Shown piece after piece: positions 39,762-48,220 of a stretch of DNA of 64,000 bases. The stretch lies in assembly GCA_030765525.1 (NCBI GenBank), contig JAVCCK010000003.1:1-64000 (forward strand), written 5' to 3'. Each line of letters opens with the position of its first letter. Within the stretch, counting starts at the first letter, position 1. The DNA comes from Candidatus Lernaella stagnicola (GTDB lineage Bacteria > Lernaellota > Lernaellaia > Lernaellales > Lernaellaceae). The notes beneath the pieces were generated by a model. The model saw only the letters and a list, made by a program, of their open reading frames with translations. It did not search any database and was not told the origin of the DNA. Position numbers and translations under genes: made by a program.

Positions 39762-41183
39762 ATGGCGCTTGAAATGAAAATGAACCTGCGCATGTCGCAG
39801 CAGTTGATCATGACGCCGCAACTCCAACAAGCCATCAAACTCCTCCAACTCAACCACTTGGAGATGGTCGAGCAGATCCAACAGGAGCTCGTCGAGAACC
39901 CTTGCTTGGATGAAGTGGCCGAGCCGGCGGAAAGCCCGCAGGACCTACCCGACTCCGGCCCCGAACTGAGCTTGGACACTCCCGACAACGGCGGCGCCGC
40001 CATCGACTGGAACACCTATCTGCAAAACCGCAGCGTCTCCGATTATCGCGGTGGCGGCTCCTACGAAGACGAAGAGCGCGAGCAGAGCGAAACGGTCCTG
40101 ACCCGCGCCGCCGATCTGGCCACTCATTTGGAATGGCAACTGCACATGGCGGATCTGGATCAGGAATCCAGGGCGACCGGGGTGATCCTGATCGGCCACA
40201 TCGGCGACAACGGCTATCTCATCACGCCCCTGGCCGAGATCTGCGAAACGGAAAGCCTCGAACCCGATCATGCCGAGTGGGTGCTGGAACGCATCCAGAC
40301 CTTCGACCCGACCGGCGTCGGCGCGCGCGATCTTTCCGAGTGCCTGATGCTGCAACTCAGGGCCATGGGTTACACGAACGCGATCGTGCTGGATATGGTC
40401 GAGCGGCATTTGCCCGATCTGCAGAAACAAGATTTCAAGACGGTGGCGAAGGCGTTGAATTGCGCGGTCGAGGATGTGGTCGACGGCATGCGGATCATTG
40501 CGCGTCTCGAACCCAAACCCGGCCGTCCCTTTTCCGCCGAACGGCCGCAGTACATCACGCCGGACATCTACGTGCGAAAAGTCGGCGACGATTACGTCAT
40601 CACGCTCAACGATGACGGTATGCCGAAATTGCGGGTCAGCAACTACTACAAGAAGATCCTGCAGCAAAAAAGCTCCGGCAACAAAACAGAGCAGGAATAC
40701 ATTCAGGAAAAACTGCGCAGCGCAGTATGGTTGATTCGCTCCATCCACCAGCGGCAACGAACGATCTATAAAGTGACCGAAAGCATCATCAAATTTCAGC
40801 GCGAATTTCTTGAAAAAGGAATCAAATTCCTCAAACCCTTGATCTTACGGGATGTGGCCGAAGACATCGGCATGCACGAATCCACCGTAAGCCGCGTGAC
40901 GACCAACAAGTATGTGCACACCCCCCAGGGGATTTTTGAACTGAAGTACTTTTTCAATAGCGGCATTGGATCAGCCGACGGCAACGCAGTGGCTTCGGAG
41001 AGCGTCAAGGACATAATCACCAAGATCGTGGCCGATGAGAACCCGAAAAAACCGCTTTCCGATCAGAAGATTATGGAGATACTCAACGACCGAGAAGGAC
41101 TCAGCATCAAGCGGCGCACCGTCACGAAGTACCGCGAGATGCTGGGAATCTTGTCATCAGCCAAACGAAAACGCCTGTACTAG
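39762..41183 (+). CDS. rpoN: RNA polymerase sigma-54 factor
   Basis: A predicted 473-residue sigma-54. Region I is Gln/Leu-rich (MSQQLIMTPQLQQAIKLLQL), followed by an acidic region II, the core-binding part, a helix-turn-helix (DVAEDIGMHESTVSRVTTNK) and the RpoN box KRRTVTKYRE (450-459) that reads the -24 element. It is preceded by a GGAGG site and lies 30 bp after lptB. A sigma-54-like promoter at the head of this operon suggests it might control its own gene. Confidence 0.98.
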   Translation: MALEMKMNLRMSQQLIMTPQLQQAIKLLQLNHLEMVEQIQQELVENPCLDEVAEPAESPQDLPDSGPELSLDTPDNGGAAIDWNTYLQNRSVSDYRGGGSYEDEEREQSETVLTRAADLATHLEWQLHMADLDQESRATGVILIGHIGDNGYLITPLAEICETESLEPDHAEWVLERIQTFDPTGVGARDLSECLMLQLRAMGYTNAIVLDMVERHLPDLQKQDFKTVAKALNCAVEDVVDGMRIIARLEPKPGRPFSAERPQYITPDIYVRKVGDDYVITLNDDGMPKLRVSNYYKKILQQKSSGNKTEQEYIQEKLRSAVWLIRSIHQRQRTIYKVTESIIKFQREFLEKGIKFLKPLILRDVAEDIGMHESTVSRVTTNKYVHTPQGIFELKYFFNSGIGSADGNAVASESVKDIITKIVADENPKKPLSDQKIMEILNDREGLSIKRRTVTKYREMLGILSSAKRKRLY

Positions 41184-41206
41184 GCACTGACGATGGGAGT
41201 GTTACC

Positions 41207-41761
41207 ATGAAAGTTAACGTTACCTTCCGGCACATGGAACCGACCACGGCAATCAAAGATTACGTCGAAAAGAAGCTGGCGAAAGTCAAACGTTACGTCG
41301 ACGAGCCGATTGAAGCCAACGTTGTGTTATCGCTTGAGAAATACCGCAACATTGCCGAAGTCACCCTGAGCGCCGGGCGGAACGTCACGAACTGTGAAGA
41401 AGAAACCGACGACATCTACAGCGCGATCGACAAGGTCATGGACAAACTCGAACGCCAACTCAAAAAGCAAAAAGACAAGATCCGCGGGAAAAAAAAGGGC
41501 GGACGCCCGGGACATCGCGAATTTGTGACCCGAGTTGAGGCACACGACGTCGGCGCGGAAGCCGCGCCCGAATGGGAAAAGCGAATCGCGGTGACCGAAG
41601 ATGCCAATCTCAAGCCCGTCGGGGTCGAGGAAGCCGTGCTCTGGATGGACATGAACCCCAAATCCGACTTTTTGGTGTTTACCAACTCGACGGATGGCAA
41701 AATTAATGTAATGTACCGGCGCAAAGACGGACAATTTGGTTTGATACGAGCGCAAGCGTAA
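41207..41761 (+). CDS. hpf: Ribosome hibernation-promoting factor, long form
   Basis: A predicted 184-residue ribosome-binding protein. The N-terminal domain (about 1-100) shows the HPF/YfiA start (VNVTFRHMEPTTAIKDYVEKKL) split by two motifs, and a basic linker (KKQKDKIRGKKKGG) follows. The C-terminal dimerisation domain (about 125-180; VEEAVLWMDMNPKSDFLVF, then GLIRAQ) marks the long form that pairs 70S ribosomes into 100S dimers. It commonly follows rpoN, and the same order is seen here, 23 bp apart. Confidence 0.94.
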   Translation: MKVNVTFRHMEPTTAIKDYVEKKLAKVKRYVDEPIEANVVLSLEKYRNIAEVTLSAGRNVTNCEEETDDIYSAIDKVMDKLERQLKKQKDKIRGKKKGGRPGHREFVTRVEAHDVGAEAAPEWEKRIAVTEDANLKPVGVEEAVLWMDMNPKSDFLVFTNSTDGKINVMYRRKDGQFGLIRAQA

Positions 41762-41791
41762 GCGCGGCACACACACTCTGGAAACAACGTC

Positions 41792-42250
41792 ATGAAACTC
41801 GCGTCGATTTTGCAGCCGGATGCCATATGTCCGGAATTGGGAGCCACAGACAAAATGGGTGTCCTACGGGAGATGACCCACCAACTCTCGGCTTGCTATC
41901 CGGAAGTCGATGAGTCGCAAATTCTCAAGGCCCTGGTTGATCGTGAACGGCTCGGTTCCACCGGCATCGAAAACGGCGTGGCGATTCCTCACGCGAAAAT
42001 CCCGGGCCTCGATCGGATCTACGCCGTGTTCGCTCGAAGCCCCGAGGGCATCGACTTCGAAAGCGTTGATGGCGAGGCGTCAACCTTGTTTTTCATGCTC
42101 ATCGCCCCCGACAAAAAGGTCGGCCGCCATTTGGCGGCGCTCGAACGCGCCTCCCGCTTGCTGCAGAATTCGGAAACCCGCCGCGCGTTGCTCGAAATGG
42201 ACGCGTCCGAATTGTTTGACTCGATTTGCCGAGCCGACGAGAAAGGATAA
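41792..42250 (+). CDS. ptsN: Nitrogen-type PTS EIIA protein
   Basis: A predicted 152-residue cytoplasmic phosphocarrier. The phosphorylated His67 lies in GVAIPHAKIPG, with the usual family pattern STGIENG just before it and DKKVGRHLAALERASRLL later. EIIA-Ntr has regulatory and not transport roles. In this operon it is followed by hprK, rapZ, a second EIIA, HPr and EI, so it can receive phosphate from the local EI and HPr. No permease domain is present. Confidence 0.94.
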   Translation: MKLASILQPDAICPELGATDKMGVLREMTHQLSACYPEVDESQILKALVDRERLGSTGIENGVAIPHAKIPGLDRIYAVFARSPEGIDFESVDGEASTLFFMLIAPDKKVGRHLAALERASRLLQNSETRRALLEMDASELFDSICRADEKG

Positions 42251-42255
42251 GTCCG

Positions 42256-43215
42256 TTGCCGCAGATGACCGTCAACGAATTGCTCCTTCACCGCCAGATC
42301 GATCTGGCGCTGGAACTCGTTGCCGGTCGATCGGGCCTCGAAAACAAAATCCGCACTCCCTACATCCAGAAGTCGGGGCTGGCGATGACCGGCTACGTGG
42401 CTTACGTCGCTCGTAATCGCGTACAGGTCTTTGGGCAGACGGAGATTTCCTTCCTGGTCACCCTGAGCGAAGAGGAACAGGAACGCGTCTGCAAAAAGTT
42501 CTTCGACCAACGGGTTGCGTGTTGCGTCGTCACGCGCAATCTGCAATTGCCCGAAGTGTTCATCCAGCACGCCGAGCGAACGCAGACGCCGGTGCTGCGC
42601 TCGCAGTTGCCGACGCAGGCGCTCATCGACCGCGTGACCAAGCTGTTGGAAACCCGATTCGCAAAGAGCGCCAGCATGCATGGTGTTCTGCTTGACGTAT
42701 TCGGTGTCGGCGTTTTACTGCTCGGCGAAAGCGGTATCGGCAAAAGCGAATGCGCCCTCGACCTAGTGACGCGCGGCCACCGTCTGGTCGCCGACGACAG
42801 CGTCGATCTCGTGCGCCAGGGACCGATGGCCATCTACGGGCGCGGCCCGGACGTCATCAAGTACCACATGGAGGTTCGCGGCCTCGGCATCATCAACATC
42901 AAGGACCTGTTCGGCATCAGTGCGATCCGCGACCGCAAGAGGGTGCAGCTCGTCGTCAAACTTGTGCCGTGGGAAAAAAACGTGGACTACGATCGCATCG
43001 GCCTGGACGACAAGGCTTTTACCATCATCGGCGTGGAACTGCCGTTGATCGTCCTGCCCGTGCGCCCCGGCCGCAACCTCTCGACGATCGTCGAAGTCGC
43101 GGCGCGTAACCAATTGTTGAAACTCGAAGGCTATCATTCGGCCAAGGAATTCCAACAGCATCTGCTCTCGACTCTCTCGGCTGAAGCCGATGTTATCGTG
43201 GAGGAGACCGAATGA
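42256..43215 (+). CDS. hprK: HPr kinase/phosphorylase
   Basis: A predicted 319-residue bifunctional enzyme that phosphorylates and dephosphorylates HPr on its regulatory Ser. The P loop GESGIGKS is at 157-164, followed by the HprK signature EVRGLGIINIKDLFG and the C-terminal region VRPGRNLSTIVEVAA. The start is TTG at 42256 with AAGGA eight bases upstream; ATG at 42265 is the alternative. It overlaps rapZ by four bases. Its target Ser is kept in the HPr encoded in the same operon. Confidence 0.95.
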   Translation: MPQMTVNELLLHRQIDLALELVAGRSGLENKIRTPYIQKSGLAMTGYVAYVARNRVQVFGQTEISFLVTLSEEEQERVCKKFFDQRVACCVVTRNLQLPEVFIQHAERTQTPVLRSQLPTQALIDRVTKLLETRFAKSASMHGVLLDVFGVGVLLLGESGIGKSECALDLVTRGHRLVADDSVDLVRQGPMAIYGRGPDVIKYHMEVRGLGIINIKDLFGISAIRDRKRVQLVVKLVPWEKNVDYDRIGLDDKAFTIIGVELPLIVLPVRPGRNLSTIVEVAARNQLLKLEGYHSAKEFQQHLLSTLSAEADVIVEETE

Positions 43216-44078
43216 AAGCCGCGAAAGTCGTCATCGTCACCGGCATGAGCGGCAGCGGCAAATCCGTCGCCGCCAAAGCGCTGGAAGACCTTGGCTTCTT
43301 TTGCGTGGACAATCTCCCGGCCGATCTGGTCGACAAGCTTATTCAACTCGGCACGCTCAGCCGCCCCGGCGATCTGGGCAAATTCGCCCTCATCATGGAC
43401 CTGCGCGACCCCACCTTCCCTTCGCGGGCGGTCGACCTGTTCCACAGACTGCGGCAGGACGGCTACCAACTCGATATCTTGTTTCTGGAAGCCTCGGACG
43501 AAGTGTTGCAGCGCCGGTACTCGGAAACACGACGGGCTCACCCGCAGGCCGGTAGCGGCTCGGCCATCGAAGGCATTCGCGCCGAGCGGGATTTGTTGCT
43601 GGAACTCCGGGGACAAGCCGACTGGGTACTTGATACCACCGGCCTGACGCCGCACGAACTGCGCCGCCGCATCCAAAATCGTTTCGCCGATGAATCTTCC
43701 CAGGCCCTGCTCGTGATCCGGCTGATGAGTTTCGGCTTCAAATACGGGTTGCCGGGCGACGCCGACCTGGTGATGGACGTTCGTTTTCTGCCGAATCCGC
43801 ATTTCGTCGAGGACCTGCGACCGTTGACCGGCAAAGACGCCGCGGTCGCCGATTACGTGTTACAAAGCGAAAAGGCGCAGGACTTCCTGAAAAGGTACGT
43901 GGATCTCCTCGCGTTTCTCATACCGCTGTACCGTGGCGAAAGCAAAAGTTACCTCACGATCGCCATCGGATGCACCGGCGGCAAGCATCGTTCGGTCGCG
44001 ATTGTCGAACACCTCGCCGAAAACCTGGGAAAGATGGATATAACGCTCGCGGTCGAACACCGCGATTACAAACGCTGA
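43212..44078 (+). CDS. rapZ: RNase adapter protein RapZ / nucleotide-binding protein
   Basis: A predicted 288-residue protein with the P loop GMSGSGKS near the N-terminus and the C-terminal RapZ signature (IAIGCTGGKHRSV, then VEHRDYKR). In enterobacteria RapZ controls amino-sugar synthesis through small RNA decay; in other bacteria its partner is uncertain. Between hprK and the second EIIA it fits the conserved rpoN-PTS group. The ATG overlaps the hprK stop. Confidence 0.95.
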   Translation: MKAAKVVIVTGMSGSGKSVAAKALEDLGFFCVDNLPADLVDKLIQLGTLSRPGDLGKFALIMDLRDPTFPSRAVDLFHRLRQDGYQLDILFLEASDEVLQRRYSETRRAHPQAGSGSAIEGIRAERDLLLELRGQADWVLDTTGLTPHELRRRIQNRFADESSQALLVIRLMSFGFKYGLPGDADLVMDVRFLPNPHFVEDLRPLTGKDAAVADYVLQSEKAQDFLKRYVDLLAFLIPLYRGESKSYLTIAIGCTGGKHRSVAIVEHLAENLGKMDITLAVEHRDYKR

Positions 44079-44089
44079 CGGGAATTGAC

Positions 44090-44494
44090 ATGGTTGGAAT
44101 CGTCCTGGTCGCTCACGGCGGACTGCCTAAGGAACTGCTGGAGACGACGCAGCTCATTATCGGGGAAAAACTGCCCGCCATCAGTATCGTTTCCATTACG
44201 GGCGTGGAAAAGCCCGATGAAATCAGATTACAAATTCAAAACGCGATCACGCAGGTCGATACCGGCGAAGGCGTCTTGATGTTCACCGACATGTTCGGCG
44301 GCACGCCGAGCAACATTGCGCTTTCGTTTCTCAAGGAAGACACCGTCGAAGTGGTCAGTGGCGTCAACCTGCCGATGTTGGTGGAAATGGCTTATGCCCG
44401 GCGGGAAGGCAAACTCGGGGATTTGTCCCGACAGCTTTCCGAAATCGGTCGCGGAAGCATTCACATCGCCAGCGAGTATTTGCGCAACGAGTAA
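44090..44494 (+). CDS. Mannose-type PTS EIIA domain protein
   Basis: A predicted 134-residue stand-alone EIIA of the mannose family. The phosphorylated His9 is in IVLVAHGGLP; GVLMFTDMFGGTPSNIAL (about 64-81) and NLPMLVEMA are typical. With no EIIB, EIIC or EIID in the window it is probably a signalling phosphoacceptor. The ATG at 44090 gives the family N-terminus; the open frame upstream of it is not coding. It lies 11 bp after rapZ and 3 bp before ptsH. Confidence 0.93.
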   Translation: MVGIVLVAHGGLPKELLETTQLIIGEKLPAISIVSITGVEKPDEIRLQIQNAITQVDTGEGVLMFTDMFGGTPSNIALSFLKEDTVEVVSGVNLPMLVEMAYARREGKLGDLSRQLSEIGRGSIHIASEYLRNE

Positions 44495-44497
44495 TCT

Positions 44498-44767
44498 ATG
44501 CACGTGGAACGAGATGTGACAGTCGAAAATCAGGTGGGCATTCACTTGCGGGTGGCCAGCCAGATCGTCAAACTGCTCAACCGGTTTAACTGCGACGTCG
44601 AAATTTCCTTCAACGGGCGTTTGGCCAACGGGAAAAGTATCATGAGCATCACGCAGCTCATGGCGCCCCCCGGCAGCGTATTGCACGTCAAAGCTGTGGG
44701 CGAAGAGGCCGCGCGCGCCGTTATGGAGCTGGATAAGTTGTTCCGACAGAAATTCGGAGAAGATTGA
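44498..44767 (+). CDS. ptsH: Phosphocarrier protein HPr
   Basis: A predicted 89-residue phosphocarrier. The active His16 lies in GIHLRVAS; the Arg two residues later is kept but the usual Pro after it is Val. Ser47 in NGKSIMSI is the site for HPr kinase, whose gene is in the same operon. It should carry phosphate from EI to the two EIIA proteins, and Ser phosphorylation could set its activity. It is 4 bp from ptsI. Confidence 0.95.
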   Translation: MHVERDVTVENQVGIHLRVASQIVKLLNRFNCDVEISFNGRLANGKSIMSITQLMAPPGSVLHVKAVGEEAARAVMELDKLFRQKFGED

Positions 44768-44771
44768 ACCG

Positions 44772-46556
44772 ATGACCTCGCCCACCGGCCGACTCACAGA
44801 ACTGCAGGGATTGTCCGGCGCTCCCGGCATTGCCCTGGGGCGCGCGTACCATATCGACCGGCCGCACATTCGCGTACCGCACCACAAAATCGAAGCCAGC
44901 GGTGTCGAGCACGAACTGCAGCGTCTCAACTCGTCCCTCGCCCTCTCGCGTCATCAGTTGACCGAGGCCAAGGCGAAACTCGACTTGGAGGAGCACGCGC
45001 AGATCCTCGATGCGCACCTTTCTTTGTTCAAAGATCCGGAACTCATCGGCCGCTTCCGGCGGCGCATCGAGGAACTGCTGGTCAACAGCGAATGGGCCGT
45101 CACGCAGGTCATTGCCGAAGTCACGAGCATCTTCGACCACGTGGAAGACCCCTACCTGCGCGAGCGACGCCGCGACTTCGAATACGTCGAGCGACGCCTG
45201 CTCCACAATTTAATGGGCGTCAAACAGCAGAGCCTCGAAGATATCACCGAACCGGTCATCCTCGTGGCGCACGACCTCTCGCCTGCCGACCTGGCACACA
45301 TCAACCGCGATTCGATTCTCGGCATCGTCACCGATGTCGGAGGCGCCACTAGCCACACGGCCATTCTCGCCCGCGCCATGGAATTGCCGACCGCCATCGG
45401 CCTGGAAAGAGTCACCGAGTACGTCAAAACGGGCGACTTGATCATCCTCGATGGTTTCGAAGGCAAGGTATTTCTCAATCCGTCCCTGGAATTGATCGCC
45501 GACTACGAAACCCGGCGGCAGTACCACGAGCAGTTTGAGGAAGGTCTGCGGCAGATTCGCGATCTGCCCACCCAAACCTCCGATGGACACGCGGTGGTGC
45601 TGGCGGCGAACATCGAGTTGCCCAGCGAGTTGGACACGGTACTCAGCAACGGTTTGACGCAAATCGGTCTTTTCCGCACCGAATTTCTCTTCCTGTTTAG
45701 TTCCCACACGCCGACCGAGGAAGAACAATTCGAGGTTTACCGCAACGTCGTCCAGCGGCTCGGCGATGGGGGCGTGACGACCATCCGCACCATCGACCTG
45801 GGCGGGGACAAGGTCGACTTCGCCGAGGAATATTTCCAGCAAGAAGCCAACCCCGCCATGGGCCTGCGCGCGATTCGGCTATGCCTGGCGTACCCGGATA
45901 TCTTCCGCGTGCAGTTGCGCGCCATCTTACGCGCCAGCGCCTTCGGCAAAGTGCGCATCATGTTCCCGATGATCAGCGGGCTGGAAGAAATGCGCATCGC
46001 CAAGCGTATCGTGGCCGAAGTGGCTGATGAACTTCGGACCGACGGCATCGCGTTCGACGAAAACATCCAAACCGGCATCATGATCGAAACGCCCGCCGCC
46101 GCCGCCGTCGCCGATTTGCTGGCGCCGGAAGCCGACTTCTTTTCCATCGGAACCAACGACTTGATTCAATACACCTTGGCCGTTGACCGCGGCAACGAAC
46201 ACGTCAACTACTTGTTCCACCCTCTGCACCCGGCGGTGTTACGCGCGGTGCGGCGGGTTGTGGAATGCGGTCACGAGCAAGGCATCCCCGTGGCTGTGTG
46301 CGGCGAAATGGCCGGCGAGCCGGCGTTCGTGAAGGTCCTACTCGGCCTCGGTGTGGACGAGTTGTCGATGTCGCCCAACCGTGCTTTGCGCATCAAGCGG
46401 TTGATCGCCCGCTTCTCCCGGGAAGAGGCGCGGCAGCTCGCTCAAGAAGCGCTCAAGCTACCCACGGTGGCGCAGATCAACGACCTGATCCTCTCGCACA
46501 TGCACACGCACTACCGCGAAGACTTCGAATTAGACGACGCCGACGGCTACAATTAA
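44772..46556 (+). CDS. ptsI: PTS Enzyme I (phosphoenolpyruvate-protein phosphotransferase)
   Basis: A predicted 594-residue cytoplasmic enzyme that starts the PTS by taking phosphate from phosphoenolpyruvate. The N-terminal HPr-binding part is followed by the phospho-His195 in GGATSHTAILARAMELP and the C-terminal PEP-binding barrel with LFRTEFLFL, MFPMISGLEE and FFSIGTNDLIQYTLAVDR, all in the usual order. It is the last gene of the operon and converges on RNase G with only six bases between the stops. No terminator is visible there. Confidence 0.97.
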   Translation: MTSPTGRLTELQGLSGAPGIALGRAYHIDRPHIRVPHHKIEASGVEHELQRLNSSLALSRHQLTEAKAKLDLEEHAQILDAHLSLFKDPELIGRFRRRIEELLVNSEWAVTQVIAEVTSIFDHVEDPYLRERRRDFEYVERRLLHNLMGVKQQSLEDITEPVILVAHDLSPADLAHINRDSILGIVTDVGGATSHTAILARAMELPTAIGLERVTEYVKTGDLIILDGFEGKVFLNPSLELIADYETRRQYHEQFEEGLRQIRDLPTQTSDGHAVVLAANIELPSELDTVLSNGLTQIGLFRTEFLFLFSSHTPTEEEQFEVYRNVVQRLGDGGVTTIRTIDLGGDKVDFAEEYFQQEANPAMGLRAIRLCLAYPDIFRVQLRAILRASAFGKVRIMFPMISGLEEMRIAKRIVAEVADELRTDGIAFDENIQTGIMIETPAAAAVADLLAPEADFFSIGTNDLIQYTLAVDRGNEHVNYLFHPLHPAVLRAVRRVVECGHEQGIPVAVCGEMAGEPAFVKVLLGLGVDELSMSPNRALRIKRLIARFSREEARQLAQEALKLPTVAQINDLILSHMHTHYREDFELDDADGYN

Positions 46557-46562
46557 CCGGAT

Positions 46563-48137
46563 TTACGCGCAGATGATTTCGAATTGTTCCAGGTGGAACG
46601 ACGAGTTGTCTTTGATCGTAATGTCGGTTCCACAGGATTCCTCGAGGAATTCAACTCCCGCCCGCTCTTCTTCGTAAAGCAGATCCGCGATTTCCGGATG
46701 CACGTGCAGGATGATCGACTTGCTGCAACTGGACGCCACCTCTTTTTTTATCTCGCGGAAAATCTCGCCACAGATCGCGGTCTTGCTCTTCACGTATCCC
46801 TTGCCCTCGCAATACGGGCAGGGTTCGGAAAGAACTCGCGCGATGGACTCCCGGGTCCGCTTGCGCGTCATCTCGACCAACCCGAGTTCCGAAATCTTCA
46901 GAATATTCGTCTTGGCGCGGTCCCGCGTCAGTTGCTCTTGCAGGGCTCTAAACACCTTCTCGCGGTTGCCTTCCTTCTCCATGTCGATGAAATCGATAAT
47001 GATCAGGCCGCCGATATTGCGTAGGCGAAGCTGGAAGCATATTTCCTTGATCGCCTCCAGATTCGTTTTCAGGATCGTATCCTCGAGATTGTGCTTGCCG
47101 ACGAAGCGCCCGGTGTTGACGTCGATGGCCGTGAGGGCTTCGGTTTGCTCGATGATGATGTAACCGCCGCTTTTCAACCAAACCTTCGGTTGCAGCGCCC
47201 GGGCGATTTCGACCTCCAGGCCGAAGTGATCAAACACCGGCTCCGCTTCGTCATAGAAATCCACGGTGCAGTTAATGCGGGGCATGTGCTTGCCGAAAAA
47301 CGACATGATCTTGTCGTATTCGTCGCGGGAATCAATCAACACCCGGCCGATGTCGGCGCGAAACAGGTCGCGGATCGCCCGCAGCGTGATCGACAGATCG
47401 CTGTGCAACAGAGACCGCGCTTTGGCGGTATCGTATTTTTTCTGGACGCTTTTCCACACTTCGACCAGGAATTCCACGTCGTTGACCAGCGCTTCACGAT
47501 CTTTGCCCTCGGCCGCGGTGCGTACGATAAATCCCATTCCCGTCGGCCGCAGTTGCTCCACCACTTCTTTGAGTCGCGCTCGCTCCTCCTCGTCGTCGAT
47601 GCGACGCGACACGCCGACGTGATCCATATACGGCATCAACACCAGATTGCGGCCCGGTAGGCTGATGTGGCTGGTGATGCGCGCGCCTTTGGTGCCGATG
47701 GGCTCCTTGGCGACCTGCACCATGATCTCTTGCCCTTCACGCAGCAAGTCTTCGATCGGCACGGCCGGCACCGGGTGCGGCATGGCGCCCTCGCTCATCT
47801 CCATATTCACTTCGTCGAAACTCTCGCTGGTTTCGCGCGGCAGAGTCGGTACCCGTTCGCTGTCGGCGTCGTCGCCCGAACGCTCGAATACGGCAATGTC
47901 GTTCACCGGATCGCGCACGTCGGCCACGTAGAGAAATGCGGCGCGATCCAAACCGATGTCGACGAACGCGGCCTGCATGCCCGGCAGCACCCGGGTGACG
48001 CGACCTTTGTAGATATTGCCGACAATTCCCTGCTCGCGAGCCAATTCAATATGCAGTTCGGCCAGATGACCGTTCTCCAAAAGAGCGACACGCTTCTCCT
48101 GATGGGTAACGTTGATGATTAGTTCGTTATCCGGCAT
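46563..48137 (-). CDS. rng: Ribonuclease G (Rne/Rng family)
   Basis: A predicted 524-residue endoribonuclease for rRNA maturation and mRNA turnover. An S1 domain (about 35-130, interrupted by an acidic Ser/Glu stretch around 85-115) is followed by the catalytic core with ALTAIDVNTGRFVG (metal-binding Asp) and GGLIIIDFIDM, then the zinc-link motif CPYCEGKGYV. There is no long scaffold tail as in RNase E. AAGGAG stands ten bases before the ATG. The upstream radical-SAM gene is its customary neighbour. Confidence 0.95.
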   Translation of the reverse strand: MPDNELIINVTHQEKRVALLENGHLAELHIELAREQGIVGNIYKGRVTRVLPGMQAAFVDIGLDRAAFLYVADVRDPVNDIAVFERSGDDADSERVPTLPRETSESFDEVNMEMSEGAMPHPVPAVPIEDLLREGQEIMVQVAKEPIGTKGARITSHISLPGRNLVLMPYMDHVGVSRRIDDEEERARLKEVVEQLRPTGMGFIVRTAAEGKDREALVNDVEFLVEVWKSVQKKYDTAKARSLLHSDLSITLRAIRDLFRADIGRVLIDSRDEYDKIMSFFGKHMPRINCTVDFYDEAEPVFDHFGLEVEIARALQPKVWLKSGGYIIIEQTEALTAIDVNTGRFVGKHNLEDTILKTNLEAIKEICFQLRLRNIGGLIIIDFIDMEKEGNREKVFRALQEQLTRDRAKTNILKISELGLVEMTRKRTRESIARVLSEPCPYCEGKGYVKSKTAICGEIFREIKKEVASSCSKSIILHVHPEIADLLYEEERAGVEFLEESCGTDITIKDNSSFHLEQFEIICA

Positions 48138-48220
48138 GGATACTTCGCTCCTTGGTTGACTTCGCGTTGGATTCTAGGCGATGCGTCCCGGCCCCGCAAG
48201 AACAAGCCGCCCGGTTCCTA

